This document shows positions 35,473 through 46,710 of a DNA stretch of 64,000 bases, piece after piece. The number at the start of each line of letters is the position of its first letter. Positions within the stretch are counted from its first letter, which is position 1. The translations under genes were made by a program, and so were the position numbers. The stretch comes from Crotalaria pallida (taxonomy: Eukaryota > Streptophyta > Magnoliopsida > Fabales > Fabaceae), in assembly GCA_037953625.1 (NCBI GenBank), contig CM075655.1, positions 85,153,501 through 85,217,500 of the forward strand, read 5' to 3'. Below the pieces are notes generated by a model, which made no database searches, was not told the DNA's origin, and was given only the letters and a program-made list of their open reading frames with translations.

Positions 35473-35751
35473 CCCAGAACACGACAAACGATCCTTGCCA
35501 ACCTATTTCATCACCTTTCACCATGCATGAATGCACACATAGTTATTAAGGTTGGTCTTTCCATTAATTCCATTATTATGACTTAGAAAACACAACTTCT
35601 GAATGATATCTTGAGGTATAACTTTACTCATAAAATTCACCCTTGAATTGAAGTTAAACATATGCTCATAGACCTGGATTGAAAGAATATAATCATTGGT
35701 ATTAACAATCCTTACTCAAAAACTTAACTTTTATTTTTAAGTTCTCAGGTA

Positions 35752-35783
35752 CTAACCGGTTACATCATAACCTTACCGGTTAG
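35752..35783. repeat. ACCGGT pair in the 3' LTR of G (leader)
   Basis: CTAACCGGTTAC followed by CTTACCGGTTAG, 20 bp apart. The matching pair in the other LTR is at 48048-48080. Confidence 0.8.
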
Positions 35784-36130
35784 AATTACAGACCTGAACT
35801 TAAAACCACTGATTTTCAAAGAATCTTTTCTTGAATTCTCCACTCAATCCAATAACAAAGTCTTAGCATAACAGAATACCTCAAGTTCAACACATAATAT
35901 CATTCAAAAGATCTAAGTCATAATCCAATTTCATTTATGCATAATTTCCTCTTGAAATTATCATTTAATATTAAGGTATTAACTCATCACCTCCAATCTA
36001 AACCAAACAGTGCTCAATCACATAGTTTTAGGTTGGTTTTTATATGAAGTTCTAGCTTAAACTTGAGTATAAATGGTATGAACACTTAGCCAATTTCAGA
36101 AATCTTTTTCTTTTGAAAACTGATAGTATC

Positions 36131-36162
36131 TAACCGGTTACAGCCTCAGACTAACCCGTTAG
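36131..36162. repeat. ACCGGT pair in the 3' LTR of G (leader, second)
   Basis: CTAACCGGTTAC followed by CTAACCCGTTAG, 21 bp apart, the second with one changed base. The copy in the other LTR is at about 48428-48459. Confidence 0.78.
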
Positions 36163-37072
36163 ATTATGCATAAAATACACTGAAAAGTGGGGTTTTGCAT
36201 ACCATTCTTTCCAATACTCAAATCTAACCTATTTTCATCATTAACCAAAGTTTAATACCTTAAAGTACACATGTTTAAACACTTAAACATATCACAAATT
36301 CATGCATGCAAAATCATCATACCCAAAAGTGCACAATTCACATATTTCACAACTTAATGCATGAATTCACATAATATCCAAATAAGTCATGAAATTTTCA
36401 TCACAATAGCTTGCATGCATCATATTATAATTGCTCAAAATCAGAAATGAGCTAAAGTTGGCCTCCAAGCCATAAAACTAATTCAAGCTATGCCCTTAGA
36501 GTCTCTTGGTGACTCATCCTATTTACCAAACATGTTTATCCTCACTCTAGCAAATAGTAAGCTTCCCCCTTACCTCTAAGTTGTGCTTGATGAGTTTAAT
36601 CACTGGAATTTGCAAGATCTCCCCAGAATCCACAATCTCTATTTTCAGCCAACAACAGGTTCGACAGGGTCCAAAAACTATAAGATTTGACACATGAAAT
36701 GGACAAACAAATTGGGGAAAACCATCAATACTCACTCTATACAACATGCACTAAAGATTTGAACAGATTTGAGACTCAAAAAGTGTGTATACTTACTCAA
36801 ATCGAAGCTTGAAGTAAGCTCCAGAAATTCAGAATCAGTGTTGACAGCTTCAACACCCTTACTTTGCAAGCTTCGTTCTCTCGATTCAGGGACTCTCAAC
36901 TCACGATTTTTAAGTCAATACAAAGCCCTTGATTTAAGCTTTGTAGAAGTGTATCACTCACACTCTAACTCACAAGGACAAGAGAGAATCGAAGGAATGA
37001 ATTCGCGAACCCTAAAACAGAGCAGAATTTCAACTTAGAGCAAAAATGGGTTTCATTTCATCAACACAAGGC

Positions 37073-37080
37073 TATATATA
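37073..37080 (-). promoter_or_regulatory. TATA box of the G 3' LTR
   Basis: TATATATA, about 440 bp inside the sense-strand LTR start and about 130 bp downstream of the ACCGGT pair. The equivalent in the 5' LTR is at 49373-49380. Confidence 0.5.
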
Positions 37081-37210
37081 GCAAAATCAGAGTTCCATGC
37101 ATGTTGACACGTCTTTCCCCACTAAGATTAAGATGATTTCGTGGCGAATTATGGGTTAAAATGCGTGATTACTCATCAAACGCACTAACCCAGTTTCTGA
37201 GTTCATCATG

Positions 37211-37243
37211 TAACCGGTTACAGAGCCCTTCTAACCGGTTACA
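37211..37243. repeat. ACCGGT pair upstream of the G TATA box
   Basis: GTAACCGGTTAC and CTAACCGGTTAC, 21 bp start to start. In the 5' LTR (about 49510-49543) the second copy is the hybrid CTAATCGGTTAC. Confidence 0.85.
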
Positions 37244-37520
37244 TAGTCATAAAACTTCAAAAATTAATAATTTAAATACTCTTTTTTCAAAAACCTTTCT
37301 AATATTGCAATTAGGTCCCAACCCAAGGACTAAATTACAATATTCATATTTTTGTACAAAATAACCATATAAAAATATATCTCATATTTTTATATATAAA
37401 AAGTTAAAAACACATAATGTACAAATACTAAAACTTTCAAAAGTAATATAAATCAATTATAAAATAACTGTTATAACTAATTTCTTTGTTATTTGGGAGA
37501 CGAAAATTAGGGGTGTTACA

Positions 37521-37540
37521 CTACTCCCCCACTTAAAAGG
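37521..37540 (-). other. Polypurine tract of element G
   Basis: The complement of this stretch is purine-rich (AAGTGGGGGAGTAG) and abuts the 3' LTR, as expected for the plus-strand primer of a minus-oriented element. Confidence 0.75.
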
Positions 37541-38500
37541 AATTTCGTCCCCGAAATTCATCTTCTGAAATTTTCCACTTTTTCCAAAATGTTCTTTAGG
37601 GTTCTCCCCCACTTAAAAGAGTTTCGATATAATTCTTTTATTTCGAAACATTTCTAATAAAATCTTTCAATTTAACAATAAGGATTCTTTGCATAAAAAC
37701 TCTTATGTGAAAGAATTCTTTTTTTTTTAAAAAAAAGAAATACTCTTTTGAGTAATACATTTCACATAAACATTCTTCAAATAAAACACTTTTCAATAAA
37801 CTTTTTGGGAAAATTTTTTTGTGTTGCGCACTCTGATCACTCGAGCACGATTAAAGGAACATTTGTATGACTTCGTTCCTTAACAGCTTCAGACATTAGG
37901 GTGATCAGTCCTAATATTCAAACCATTAATAACAAAATCATCCCTTTCAGATATAATCTTTCGCAAGAAAGACCATACGACATGTCTTTAAGTTAGATGA
38001 ACTTAAATATAGGGTAATTATCACTATCAGACTTAGCTAGATAGTCAGGTTCTAGAGACATTTCCGTTGGGGAGACAAAGATTTGTCCTATCCTGGTGGT
38101 TGTTAATCTCTCTATCCATAACTGATCTTTCTATTTCTGTAGTGTCCACAAATATTTATCACATCCAACTGTGATAAAGGTTTTGATAACAGAAAGATTG
38201 GAGTTGAACCTCCAACAGGATATTGATATTTTCAAACGATTAGATTAACGTAATCGAAAAACATTTGACTACGTTAACTCAAATCAAAGGAATAGATAAC
38301 TCGGGTTATCTACATCAGAATTATACTCAACTCTCATCCCACTAGATAAGCGCTTCTCGTGCTTGATTCGCTTGTTGTCTATTCCTTTCTTACCTTTACC
38401 TTCAAGACAAACCGATGAATAATTACCTTGACTTCCTGTAGTCGAACCCGGTTATCCCTTAAAATACCTCAAAACTTAACACAAAGAGATGTGCTCCACT
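37541..38500. other. Element G 3' untranslated region
   Basis: Non-coding interior of G between the purine tract and the CACTA insertion. No ORF is recognised. The last three bases (ACT) are the left duplication of the CACTA element. Confidence 0.5.
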
Positions 38501-40375
38501 CACTACTACATAATTGCAAAAAAGCAGCCAGATATTAATTCCGGTTTCGTTCCGGAACTGGGATTAATAGACAAATGATAGTTAAAAAATACCATGAATT
38601 TATTGATCCCGGTTATAAAAAACACGGAACCGGGATCAATGTTATAAGATATATAATTTTTTATTTTTTAAAAACTAAAAATCACACAAACCTTATTTAT
38701 CCCGTTGTTTTACTTCAACTGGGATGAATAATAAAAACACGAAACCGGGATTAATGTTATAACATAAATAATTTTTTTATTTTTTAAAAATTAAAAATCC
38801 CACAAACCTTATTTATTCCATCATTTTACTTCAACTGGGATGAATAAAACTAACACTCCATAAGAAACTAAAAATGCCCAACACTGCAAAGTGCAAACCC
38901 TTCTCTCTTTCTCTCTCTGAATATCGATCCCTCCTCTCTCTGAACGAAACCGCCTAACGTCGTCACTCCCTCCGCAAGACGATGGCGACGACGAGACTCA
39001 GCCTTACGGTGGCGTCAATCATCCTTACGGCGACATCTCTCCCCCCTTCAGCTCGTTGCTTCCTAAATCGCAGCAAACCCTATCTCGGTGACGGCGACGA
39101 CTACGGTGATGGGGTTGGGGTTTATGCTTCTTCTTCTTTTGCTTATTTACTTCTGCTTCTTTTGCTTATGCTACTTTTACTTCAATCGGAAAAACTGTTT
39201 TTAGTTTAATCTGTTTTTTTTGTTACAACATATAGGTTATAACGGGTTTGATTTGCTCTCCATATAAACAAACAAGCAAAGACCAAACGAAATACTACGT
39301 GCTGTATTAGGCTGATGACCTCACACCACGCACAAGTCCACATTGAATTCCACTCTCTTTTGCACAAACAAGGAATCGGTTGCAAGGTATGTAATCTAAT
39401 CTAATCTAATCTACTCCATTCATTCTTTTTCATTTATGTCATGTGTTTCCAGCTATTAGATTTGTATTAGAATCCATCAAGATTTGAATGTATGCACTTG
39501 TTCATTCTTAATTGAATATGATCTGTTTGATGAAATGCCTGACTTAGTTTGTAGTCCTATTTTACTATGCCTTTTCATGTTCAAATATAATGCTCACAAC
39601 TTGTTTGATATAATGTAAACTTTACTAACTAGTAATATAGAGAGAAAAGGAAAAAGGAAAATAACTGTGAAAATGTTAGAAGACAAGAAATGCGAAGAGT
39701 GGGAAGAATCAAACATCCAGTGAAAGCATGCCTCTGAGTGTTATGCATTTCGGTGTTGCTACAAACAAAAGCTGGAAAGAAAAGAAAATATGCAAAAACT
39801 TTTGAAAAAGAGAGTCCTTAGATATGAGTTGCTGCATTTTGAGTTAGTTATTCTTCAATGAGATGGTGAGATGCTGCATATGTACCCGAGGACATGCAGC
39901 GCTGAAAATGGTGCCTTGATTTTGCCAATGCCACAGCAATGAACAAGAATAAACCCAAACAAAGGCCCACTTGGAAACTGTGCCTCAACCAAGCTCCCCC
40001 TTCTTGATTGTTTATGTCATTGCATTTGTTCTCATCATTATTTGATTACTAACTAGTAATATATAGAGAAAAGGAAAAAGGAAAATAACTACCGTGCATT
40101 TCTATGAATGATTCTTATTATGTTTTTTTAGAAAATTGGAAAAAATGTGGTTTCTATTCTAGATTTCCACAGAGATACAAGCTCTAGTGGAAACACTGAT
40201 ACACAAACTTCTGGACTTCTTATAAGCTATTCTAGTATTTAGCAATTCTGAATGTTTTTCACTCCATTTAATTAGGTGAATATCTTTCTTTATATTTCTA
40301 ATTTCTTAAAGGTTAGTATTGTCAACTTATCCTAATTAATTTATATCATTTTCATTAATTTATATCACTTTTCAG

Positions 40376-40513
40376 GATTTGGCAACTGCAGGAGCAAGAA
40401 AGAGGCCCACTTGCTGTGTTTTGGTGATGACCAAGCCTACAAAGAGTGATCTAGAGCAAGGTGAACAAGAGAAATTAAAGTCATATTATGATCATCTAAT
40501 TATGCATGAATAG
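40376..40513 (+). pseudogene. Captured C-terminal exon of an NHP2-like H/ACA RNP protein
   Basis: After an acceptor (TTTTCAG) the sequence is open for 45 codons to a TAG. It includes RKRPTCCVLVMTKPTK and a charged, Tyr-containing tail. This matches the end of plant NHP2 (L7Ae-family protein of H/ACA snoRNPs, which guide pseudouridylation) as I remember it. Only this exon is recognisable; the RNA-binding core is not present nearby. It is presumed non-functional cargo of CACTA element H. The family call comes from recall of the motif and was not checked by alignment. Confidence 0.6.
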
Positions 40514-41468
40514 AAACCATCCAATTATGCATGATACTTGTCTTTTCTTGAACCTTGTCTTTTCTTGATCCTTTAAGCATGGTACTCATCCAATTATATT
40601 CCATTAGGCTCTTACGTTCCACTTTTAGTTTTTGCACATTTAACTAGTAGTGAAGAAAAATCAAAATTTGTTGTGCATGTACTGTCTGTAACTATGGACT
40701 CATCACAGTGTAGAACAATTTACCATGTTGTATAAATTAGCCATGTATTTAACGGAGTTCAAGTACCTCCCTCGATATTACATTGCTGCTGTAATTTATC
40801 ATTGATTGTGTATATTAGTGAAGAACTATGCAAGGGGTAGAGAGCAGGTACTCATTATTACTTGAAAGCTTCCCATTGGAATCACTTGGTAGAATACCAT
40901 TCAGGTTTATTTCTTCACTAAATTATTCTAGCTTCTTGTGTATTTAAAGTACTAGTTGTTGATTGAATTGCTAATAGGTTTTATTTTAATTATATTGTTT
41001 TTATTTACATTAAAGGGAACTATGTTTTGTTGGTATCTAATATAGGGTTTTTTTTTAAGTCTGTAGCTTTTGGTTGAACTCAGGTACATAACTGATGATT
41101 TAGTTTAATATGTATGTTGACGGTTTCTAGTTAATATTTTTATTAGCTTGCCTACTCATTTCCTTAATGTTTCTAGTTGATATCCTGATCTTGTTATTAA
41201 CCTCATATTAGAAGCTTTGTTCTTCCTGTTTTTCTTTGTGCCGAGTTTTTTTAGTTTTGATGATCTAGCCTTTTATTTTTGGGAGAGGGTAAGTTACCAT
41301 CATCCTTCATTATTTTTTACTGTTGTTAGTCCAAAGTTTTCATAGTCATCATATGAAAACTACATAGTATGGAACTTCTTGTTAATTACTACTCCTTAGT
41401 CCTCACAACCTATGTCTATCGTATATCAGTAAACTCCACTCTCTAAGAAGACTTTTTGAAACTTTCAG

Positions 41469-41571
41469 GGGATATATACGAACATGTTGTTGTCCTTAGC
41501 GTGAAACTTGAGGATCAAGATGCAATTGAAAGGGATTTTTTCCAGCTAAAACCTTACTACACAGATGCCTG
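41469..41571 (+). pseudogene. RPN12: Captured exon of 26S proteasome subunit RPN12
   Basis: The segment has an acceptor (ACTTTCAG) and a donor (GCCTG|GTAACT). It encodes 34 residues including DIYEHVVVLSVK and DFFQLKPYYTDA, closely matching plant RPN12, a lid subunit of the 19S regulatory particle. Reading past the donor gives a stop at once. A single internal exon cannot make the subunit, so it is cargo of CACTA element H. Confidence 0.75.
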
Positions 41572-41833
41572 GTAACTAATCCCCCCGTGACATATGTTGT
41601 CTGTGTTGGTCATAACCATCTCAAAGTATATTTGTCCATCCCTATATGTGTTGTGTGTTGGTTATTCTGTGTTAGTTATTATTATTATTCTGTGTTGGTT
41701 AGCAAGTGCTTTCTTTACTTCTTAATTTTATTATTATTATGGTTAAATTTCTTTGCTTGTTGAATACATGTATGTGTTGATTGTTTGCTTAATTTAAAAT
41801 TCCATTCATTTTTAATTTTATTTCAGTTAGGAG

Positions 41834-42322
41834 ATGCCAAGATCAATTGTTAATGTTGAACTTGATGCTGCCAATGCTACTTGGTTGTTGAGTATCACCA
41901 ACTATTATCAAGTACAACGTATCTTCATTTTTATGTTTGATTATATATGGTCTTGTGCATTAGTGCAATTTTATGTTTTGGTTCGAAAGAGCTGTGAACA
42001 TGTTATTCTTGCTATTCATTCTTTTTACTAGTACATTAGTGCAATATTAGTGCAATTTTATGTTTGATCTTATGCTTTATGACTAACTAATTAAAGAATG
42101 CAGCCTTGTGGTCTTGTACACTTGTCTATGTCTTTTTTATTAGTTTAAATTATATTTACTTGTCTATTGTCTCGGAAGAAAATATATCAACACAATTCTA
42201 ATTCCATTTTCTATTAAATTGTATAGTATTTTGAAGATTGCCAGTACACCTACTATTCCCAGGAATTGCTAAATGAAGTTAAGGATGAATGGGCAGCATA
42301 TGTTCTTGACGAGTTACCTTAG
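41834..42322 (+). pseudogene. Further exon-like segments in CACTA element H
   Basis: An open stretch at 41834-42031 follows an acceptor-like TTTCAG. A second at about 42225-42322 follows TTGTATAG and ends in TAG after YYSQELLNEVKDEWAAYVL. Both look like spliced coding sequence (codon-like composition, intron borders), but I do not recognise either family. They may be the 3' part of a chimeric transcript unit that also uses the NHP2-like and RPN12-like exons. Confidence 0.35.
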
Positions 42323-42551
42323 CTTAGTTTTGAATTTAGTGCACCATATATATTTTTGAATGTGACTATGTAGCATCTATATGATCGAGCTTGTTTAGCC
42401 TTTTGTTTGTATGGAGCCATTTGTTTTGGTTTGGGAGTTATCTATCTTAAATGTGTATTGACATTTACGTTTTAATGTATATAATTATGACATTTATTTG
42501 TTGCAAAAAAAAAATGTTGACAATTTATTTAAATATATGGATATAGCAAAT

Positions 42552-42562
42552 ATTATAAATTT

Positions 42563-42592
<30 letters not shown>
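42552..42592. repeat. (TA)n tract near the right end of CACTA H
   Basis: TA dinucleotide run next to the subterminal GATCCCGGTTC repeats. Confidence 0.85.
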
Positions 42593-42596
<4 letters not shown>

Positions 42597-42599
42597 CTA

Positions 42600-42920
42600 A
42601 AGATCCCGGTTCATTTTAAAAAACTCAACACTAATCATACATACTAAAGATCCCGGTTCGTTTTAAAAAACTCAACAGTGATCATATATATTAAAGATCC
42701 CGGTTCGTTTTAAAAAACTCAACAGTGATCATATATATTAAAGATCCCGGTTCATTATTAAAAATCAACAGTGATCATATATACTATTGATCTCGGTTCC
42801 TTGTTTTTTATTGATCCCGGTTCCGTGTTTTCTAAAACATCTGAGATCACAAGTATCAGACTTGTTATACCAGGGGATACAATCCCAGTTCGGAACCGGG
42901 ATCAATATGCATGCGGAACC
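42600..42920. repeat. Subterminal repeats of CACTA H
   Basis: Four tandem copies of a ~45-bp unit with AAAGATCCCGGTTC and TTTTAAAAAACTCAACA lie before the right terminus, then inverted CCGGGATC forms. Such arrays are the usual transposase-binding regions of CACTA elements. Confidence 0.8.
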
Positions 42921-43169
42921 GGGATCTTTTAGCATTTCTTTTGTAGTGACTCCTTCCACATTGAGGTGGACAAACGATTCCTTCCCTAATTTCTTTTTAA
43001 CCATTTCCCTTCATACAAGGCTTCCTTAACTTCTCTATATCTGTGGTTGATATTCTCCCATTTACTTTTCCTCATTCTCCAGTTGAGTCCTCAGTTCACC
43101 AACCTCTTTCTTATTCTGGACTCAAATACTTCTCACATAAAATTCATGTGTTTTCCTATTGTCCTCATA

Positions 43170-45870
43170 GATCTTAAATATGATGAATTCTTCAATTTGA
43201 CTATTTGTGCACTTCCTACCATACAAAGCTTCAAACGGTGCCATTCCGATACTCGCATGATAATGGTGGTTGTAGGTAAACTCTGCGAGCGATAAAATCT
43301 AATCCCAATTTCTTTGTTCTTTCAAAGCACATGCTCTTAAGATATCCTCTAGTGTCTTAATAGTTCTCTCGGTCTGGACATCTGTTTGAGGATGATAAGC
43401 TGAACTGATCTTCAATCTTGTACCCAAGGCTTGATGTAAGCTTGACCAAAGCTTTGACACAAACCTTGGATCTCGGTCTGACACAATACTTGAGGGTATG
43501 CCACGCAACCGAACAACCTCCTTAATATAAATTCGAGTGAATCTTTCCAAATCATAGCGCATATTCACAGGAATGAAATGCACCGACTTCGTCAAACGAT
43601 CCACAATCACCCAGATTGCATCATGAGTTGTTGCTGATCTTGGGAAACCAAATATGAAATCCATAGAGATGCTATCCCACTTCCACTGTGGAATATCTAA
43701 AGATTGCAGTTGTCCTCCAAGTTTCTGATGTTTTGCTTTGGCCTTCTGGCAAACAAAACACGAAGCCACATACTCTGCTACATCTTTCTTTAATCCAGAC
43801 CACCAAAATAACCTCTTCAGATCCTGGTACATCTTGGTTGATCCTGGATGTATACTCATCCGGCTCTTATGTGCTTTTCCTAAGATCACTCTTTTAACTT
43901 CCGAATCTCTGGGCACACAAATTCTCATCTTGAAACGAAGAATTCCATCTGCTCCAACACTAAAGTTCATTTCCTTTCCTTCAGTCATCAGTCTCTTCTT
44001 CTCTTTCAACTCCTCATCTTATGGTTGTAATTCACGAATTCGATTCAAGAATTCGTTGGGGATTTGCAACATTCCCAGTCTAATGCTAGATGGTTCAACT
44101 TGCATTACCAGACTTAGGTCTCTGAACTCCTCGATCAAAATAGCCTCCTTGACCATCATTGAGCTCACATGAATAGCCTTTCCGATCAAAGCGCCTGCAA
44201 CTACGTTTGCTTTGCCAAGATGATAATGGAGCTCAAAGTCATAATCTTTTAGAATCTCCATCCATCGCCTTTGCCTCATATTCAACTCCTTTTGATTAAA
44301 CAGGTACTTTAAACTCTTATGGTCACTGAACACCCAGAATGTAGTGCCATAGAGGTGGTGTCTCCAAATCTTCAAAGCAAACACGATTGCTGCTAAGTCC
44401 AGGTCGTGTGTTGGTTAATTCACTTCATGAATCTTCAACTGTCGAGAAGCATATGCAACCATCTGACCTCCTTGCATTAAAATACTTCCCAAGACTTGCT
44501 TCGATGCATCCCAATACACCTCGAAACCGAGAATTCCATTCGCTTCTTCATGGAAATCTAGCTCCTTCCCCTCAAAAGCCAACTTCTCTCTTTTTCTTCA
44601 ACTCTTCTTCTTATTGTCATTCACATTTTTGGACTCCAACTTGTTCATGAATCACAACCTTCTTATCTTAATACTTATTGTCTCTTTTGCATCATCCAGC
44701 TCAATTCTCTACCTTCTCTGATTGGAGTAGCTCCTTAATTTTAACTTTTGATTAGTCCATAAGTATTATGATTCAATCCTCTTAAATCAATTCAATGATG
44801 AATCAAGGTATTAAGTTATTTTACCACATTAAATCCTTCCTTAAATTTTACTTAGGTGATTGACATTGAGTTTGGATTGGAGGAAGATGTTTATTGATAC
44901 CATAAGTTCCTTCACAAATGACTTAAATTTTTATTTTAAACTTTCAGCTTCTAACCGGTTACAAGAAACTCTAACCGGTTAGTAAGTACAGTTTTAGAAA
45001 TAAAACCAAAGAATTTCAAGACCATTTTCTTTACATCATCCAATCCAACTCAAAATAGAATTTAATCATAATCTAATACCTTGATTCCAACTGAATTCAT
45101 CACTGAAATGATTTAAATCATAATATACTCACATTTTTCCATAATTCCTCTTGGACTAATCATATTATATTAGGGTATAATCCATCACTTCCCCACTATA
45201 ATTAAACAACATCCTATCATTTCATACAATCAGTTGATCTTTCCAAGTCAACTTGGTCAAAGGCCATGCGATCTTAGAAAATCCTTGAATAATCCGGCGA
45301 TAGTATCCAGCCAGCCCTAAGAACTTCTTACTTTAACCACAGTCTTAAGTTGTTCACATTACACCACTGAATTCACCTTCGCTGGATCCACCACAATTTC
45401 TTCTTTAAAGATCACATGCCCTGCGAACTTAACTTCGCTCAACCAAAACTCATCTTTGGTGAGCTTGGCACACAACTACTCCTCTTGCAGGATTCTCAAC
45501 ACAATCCTGAGATGTTCCTCATGCTCCTCCAGATTCTTAGAATAAACCACAAACGAATCCAAATATAGTCTAAAGGTCCAGTTCTTATAATCCATAAAAG
45601 AACAGGTGCATTAGTCAATCCGAACGGCATTATTTCCTACTCATAATGTCCGTATCGAGATCAAAATGCAGTCTTAGGTGTATCCCTGTCCCGAATCCTG
45701 ATTTGGGGTTAATCCGACCTCCAATCAATCTTAGAAAACACTTAGACTCCTTTAACCTGATCCAACCATAACCTTTTTAGCAAATTCTCTACGTGTTTCT
45801 TCCATTTGACCATTCCCGATGGTACCATATTATAAGGGTAGTAGAGATAGAATCAGTTTCAAGAATTAAC
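43170..45870 (-). pseudogene. Decayed gypsy pol of element G (RT, RNase H, integrase)
   Basis: Read right to left. RT remnants (about 45560-45760) include DRDTPKTAF and SRYGHYE with stops between. The RT/RNase H linker KFLGLAGYYRR is near 45300. RNase H (44019-44560) has ASRQLK, an in-frame stop, then VFSDHKSLKYLF. Integrase (43299-44009) has a zinc-binding HHCC region ending CFVCQKAK, the core DFIFGFPRS and VSDRDPRFVS, and YHPQTD. After a further stop, AEFTYNHHYH lies near 43260. At least three in-frame stops are seen. A 580-bp LTR-like stretch (44655-45235) splits RT from RNase H. The copy cannot make a full polyprotein. Confidence 0.8.
44655..45235. repeat. LTR-like segment inside the pol of element G
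   Basis: This non-coding stretch contains an ACCGGT pair (44954-44983, 20 bp apart) and follows, with clear divergence, the order of motifs in the G LTR around 35620-36030 (ACCGGT pair, CTCCACTCAATCC-like, TTTCCTCTTG-like, TATTAGGGTATAA-like). It interrupts pol between the RNase H and RT parts. It is probably a remnant of a related LTR or a recombination product. Confidence 0.55.
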
Positions 45871-46691
45871 TTGATTCCGAACTCTATCTCTTTACTCAAG
45901 AGTAAACCTGATATCATATCTTGTAACCAAGATTTCTTTAACCCCCTTCTTCCTTTCCTTCACTGCTGCCCAGAAGAAAACATATGGATCCATTGGATTC
46001 CAGATTCGAAGCTTGGGAATCCCAATACAGGGTTGTTCTATCATCATTAATCATGATCACTTGATCTCTCGGCTTCCAAACCGTGCCTAAGATCAAATGT
46101 AATCATGACACAGGTAGATAGACAAAGTCTAATACCTTAATAGAACAATTCAGACATACATTGGAAACAACTACAAGATGATTTGTAGGAGTCTCTACTT
46201 TGAGATAACAGATTGGATAAGACATAGAGCAACTTTGATCAATAAACATATCCATAAGGAACAAAAGAAAGGATAGCTTTAGAGTTTAACAAACTCAACA
46301 AGGTTGATCTTTAAGAAGATGGCTGCCCTGCATCCAGTCTGAGAAGTTGATTAACTTTAACACTAGTGAGGGTAAACACTCTTCCCCAGAGTCAAGGACT
46401 TAACTACAACTCCTTAAGATTTCCTTATCACTGGTTCTATGAGAACGTAATAAACCAACACTATGGTTTTAGGTTTGCAACATGTCTAAAGAGAAGCATA
46501 CAACTATCATACTTCTACTTAGACTACATAGAACACTTCTTAATAGCAGACTAAGCTACTTATCTAGAGCCATTACACATAACCTTAGATCTGATTTGGA
46601 AGTATATGAAAGCATACTTCCCAGGAAACATCGCAGATATCGATGACCAGCGTATTGGACCACACACCCAAGGACCAAAAGTAAGGACCAA
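45871..46691 (-). other. Remnant gag/protease and leader region of element G
   Basis: No continuous gag is present. Only short minus-strand pieces with gypsy protease-like wording might exist near 45850-46020. Most of gag seems deleted. Confidence 0.35.
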
Positions 46692-46704
46692 TGCTCTGAT
46701 ACCA
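46692..46704 (-). other. Primer-binding site of element G
   Basis: TGGTATCAGAGCA on the minus strand, six bases from the 5' LTR, complementary to initiator methionine tRNA. Confidence 0.88.
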
Positions 46705-46710
46705 TAAAAG

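Larger units (their letters stand above)
34406..37520 (-). repeat. 3' LTR of element G
   Basis: 3115 bp. The left end reads AGTAACACTCC instead of TGTAACACTCC, so the first base is mutated. It contains ACCGGT pairs at 35752-35783, 36131-36162 and 37211-37243, TATATATA at 37073-37080, a donor-like GTAAGG (minus strand, near 36574) and a TTCCCAGAAC array (35126-35472). Confidence 0.88.
38501..42948. mobile_element. Non-autonomous CACTA element H with captured gene fragments
   Basis: The 4448-bp element starts CACTACTACATAATTGC and ends TTCTTTTGTAGTG. The 3-bp duplication is ACT (38498-38500 and 42949-42951). Subterminal repeats with GATCCCGGTTC(A/G) occur at the right end (42600-42850), and CCGGTTTCG / CGGAACTGGGAT forms occur on the left. 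No transposase was seen. The interior carries exon-like segments with splice sites from at least two host genes (NHP2-like and RPN12-like), so it is a Pack-CACTA-type element. It is inserted in gypsy element G. Confidence 0.85.

Noticed and set aside
35057..35586. ORFs on both strands of the G LTR (and 47357-47849)
   Set aside because: They result from the CCCAGAAC repeat unit lacking stops. The same ORFs recur in both LTRs only because the LTRs are duplicates.
38982..39209. 75-codon ORF near the left of CACTA H with a Leu-rich tail
   Set aside because: No family resemblance. It is more likely captured 5' untranslated or first-exon sequence, and the Leu run comes from a CTT-rich stretch.
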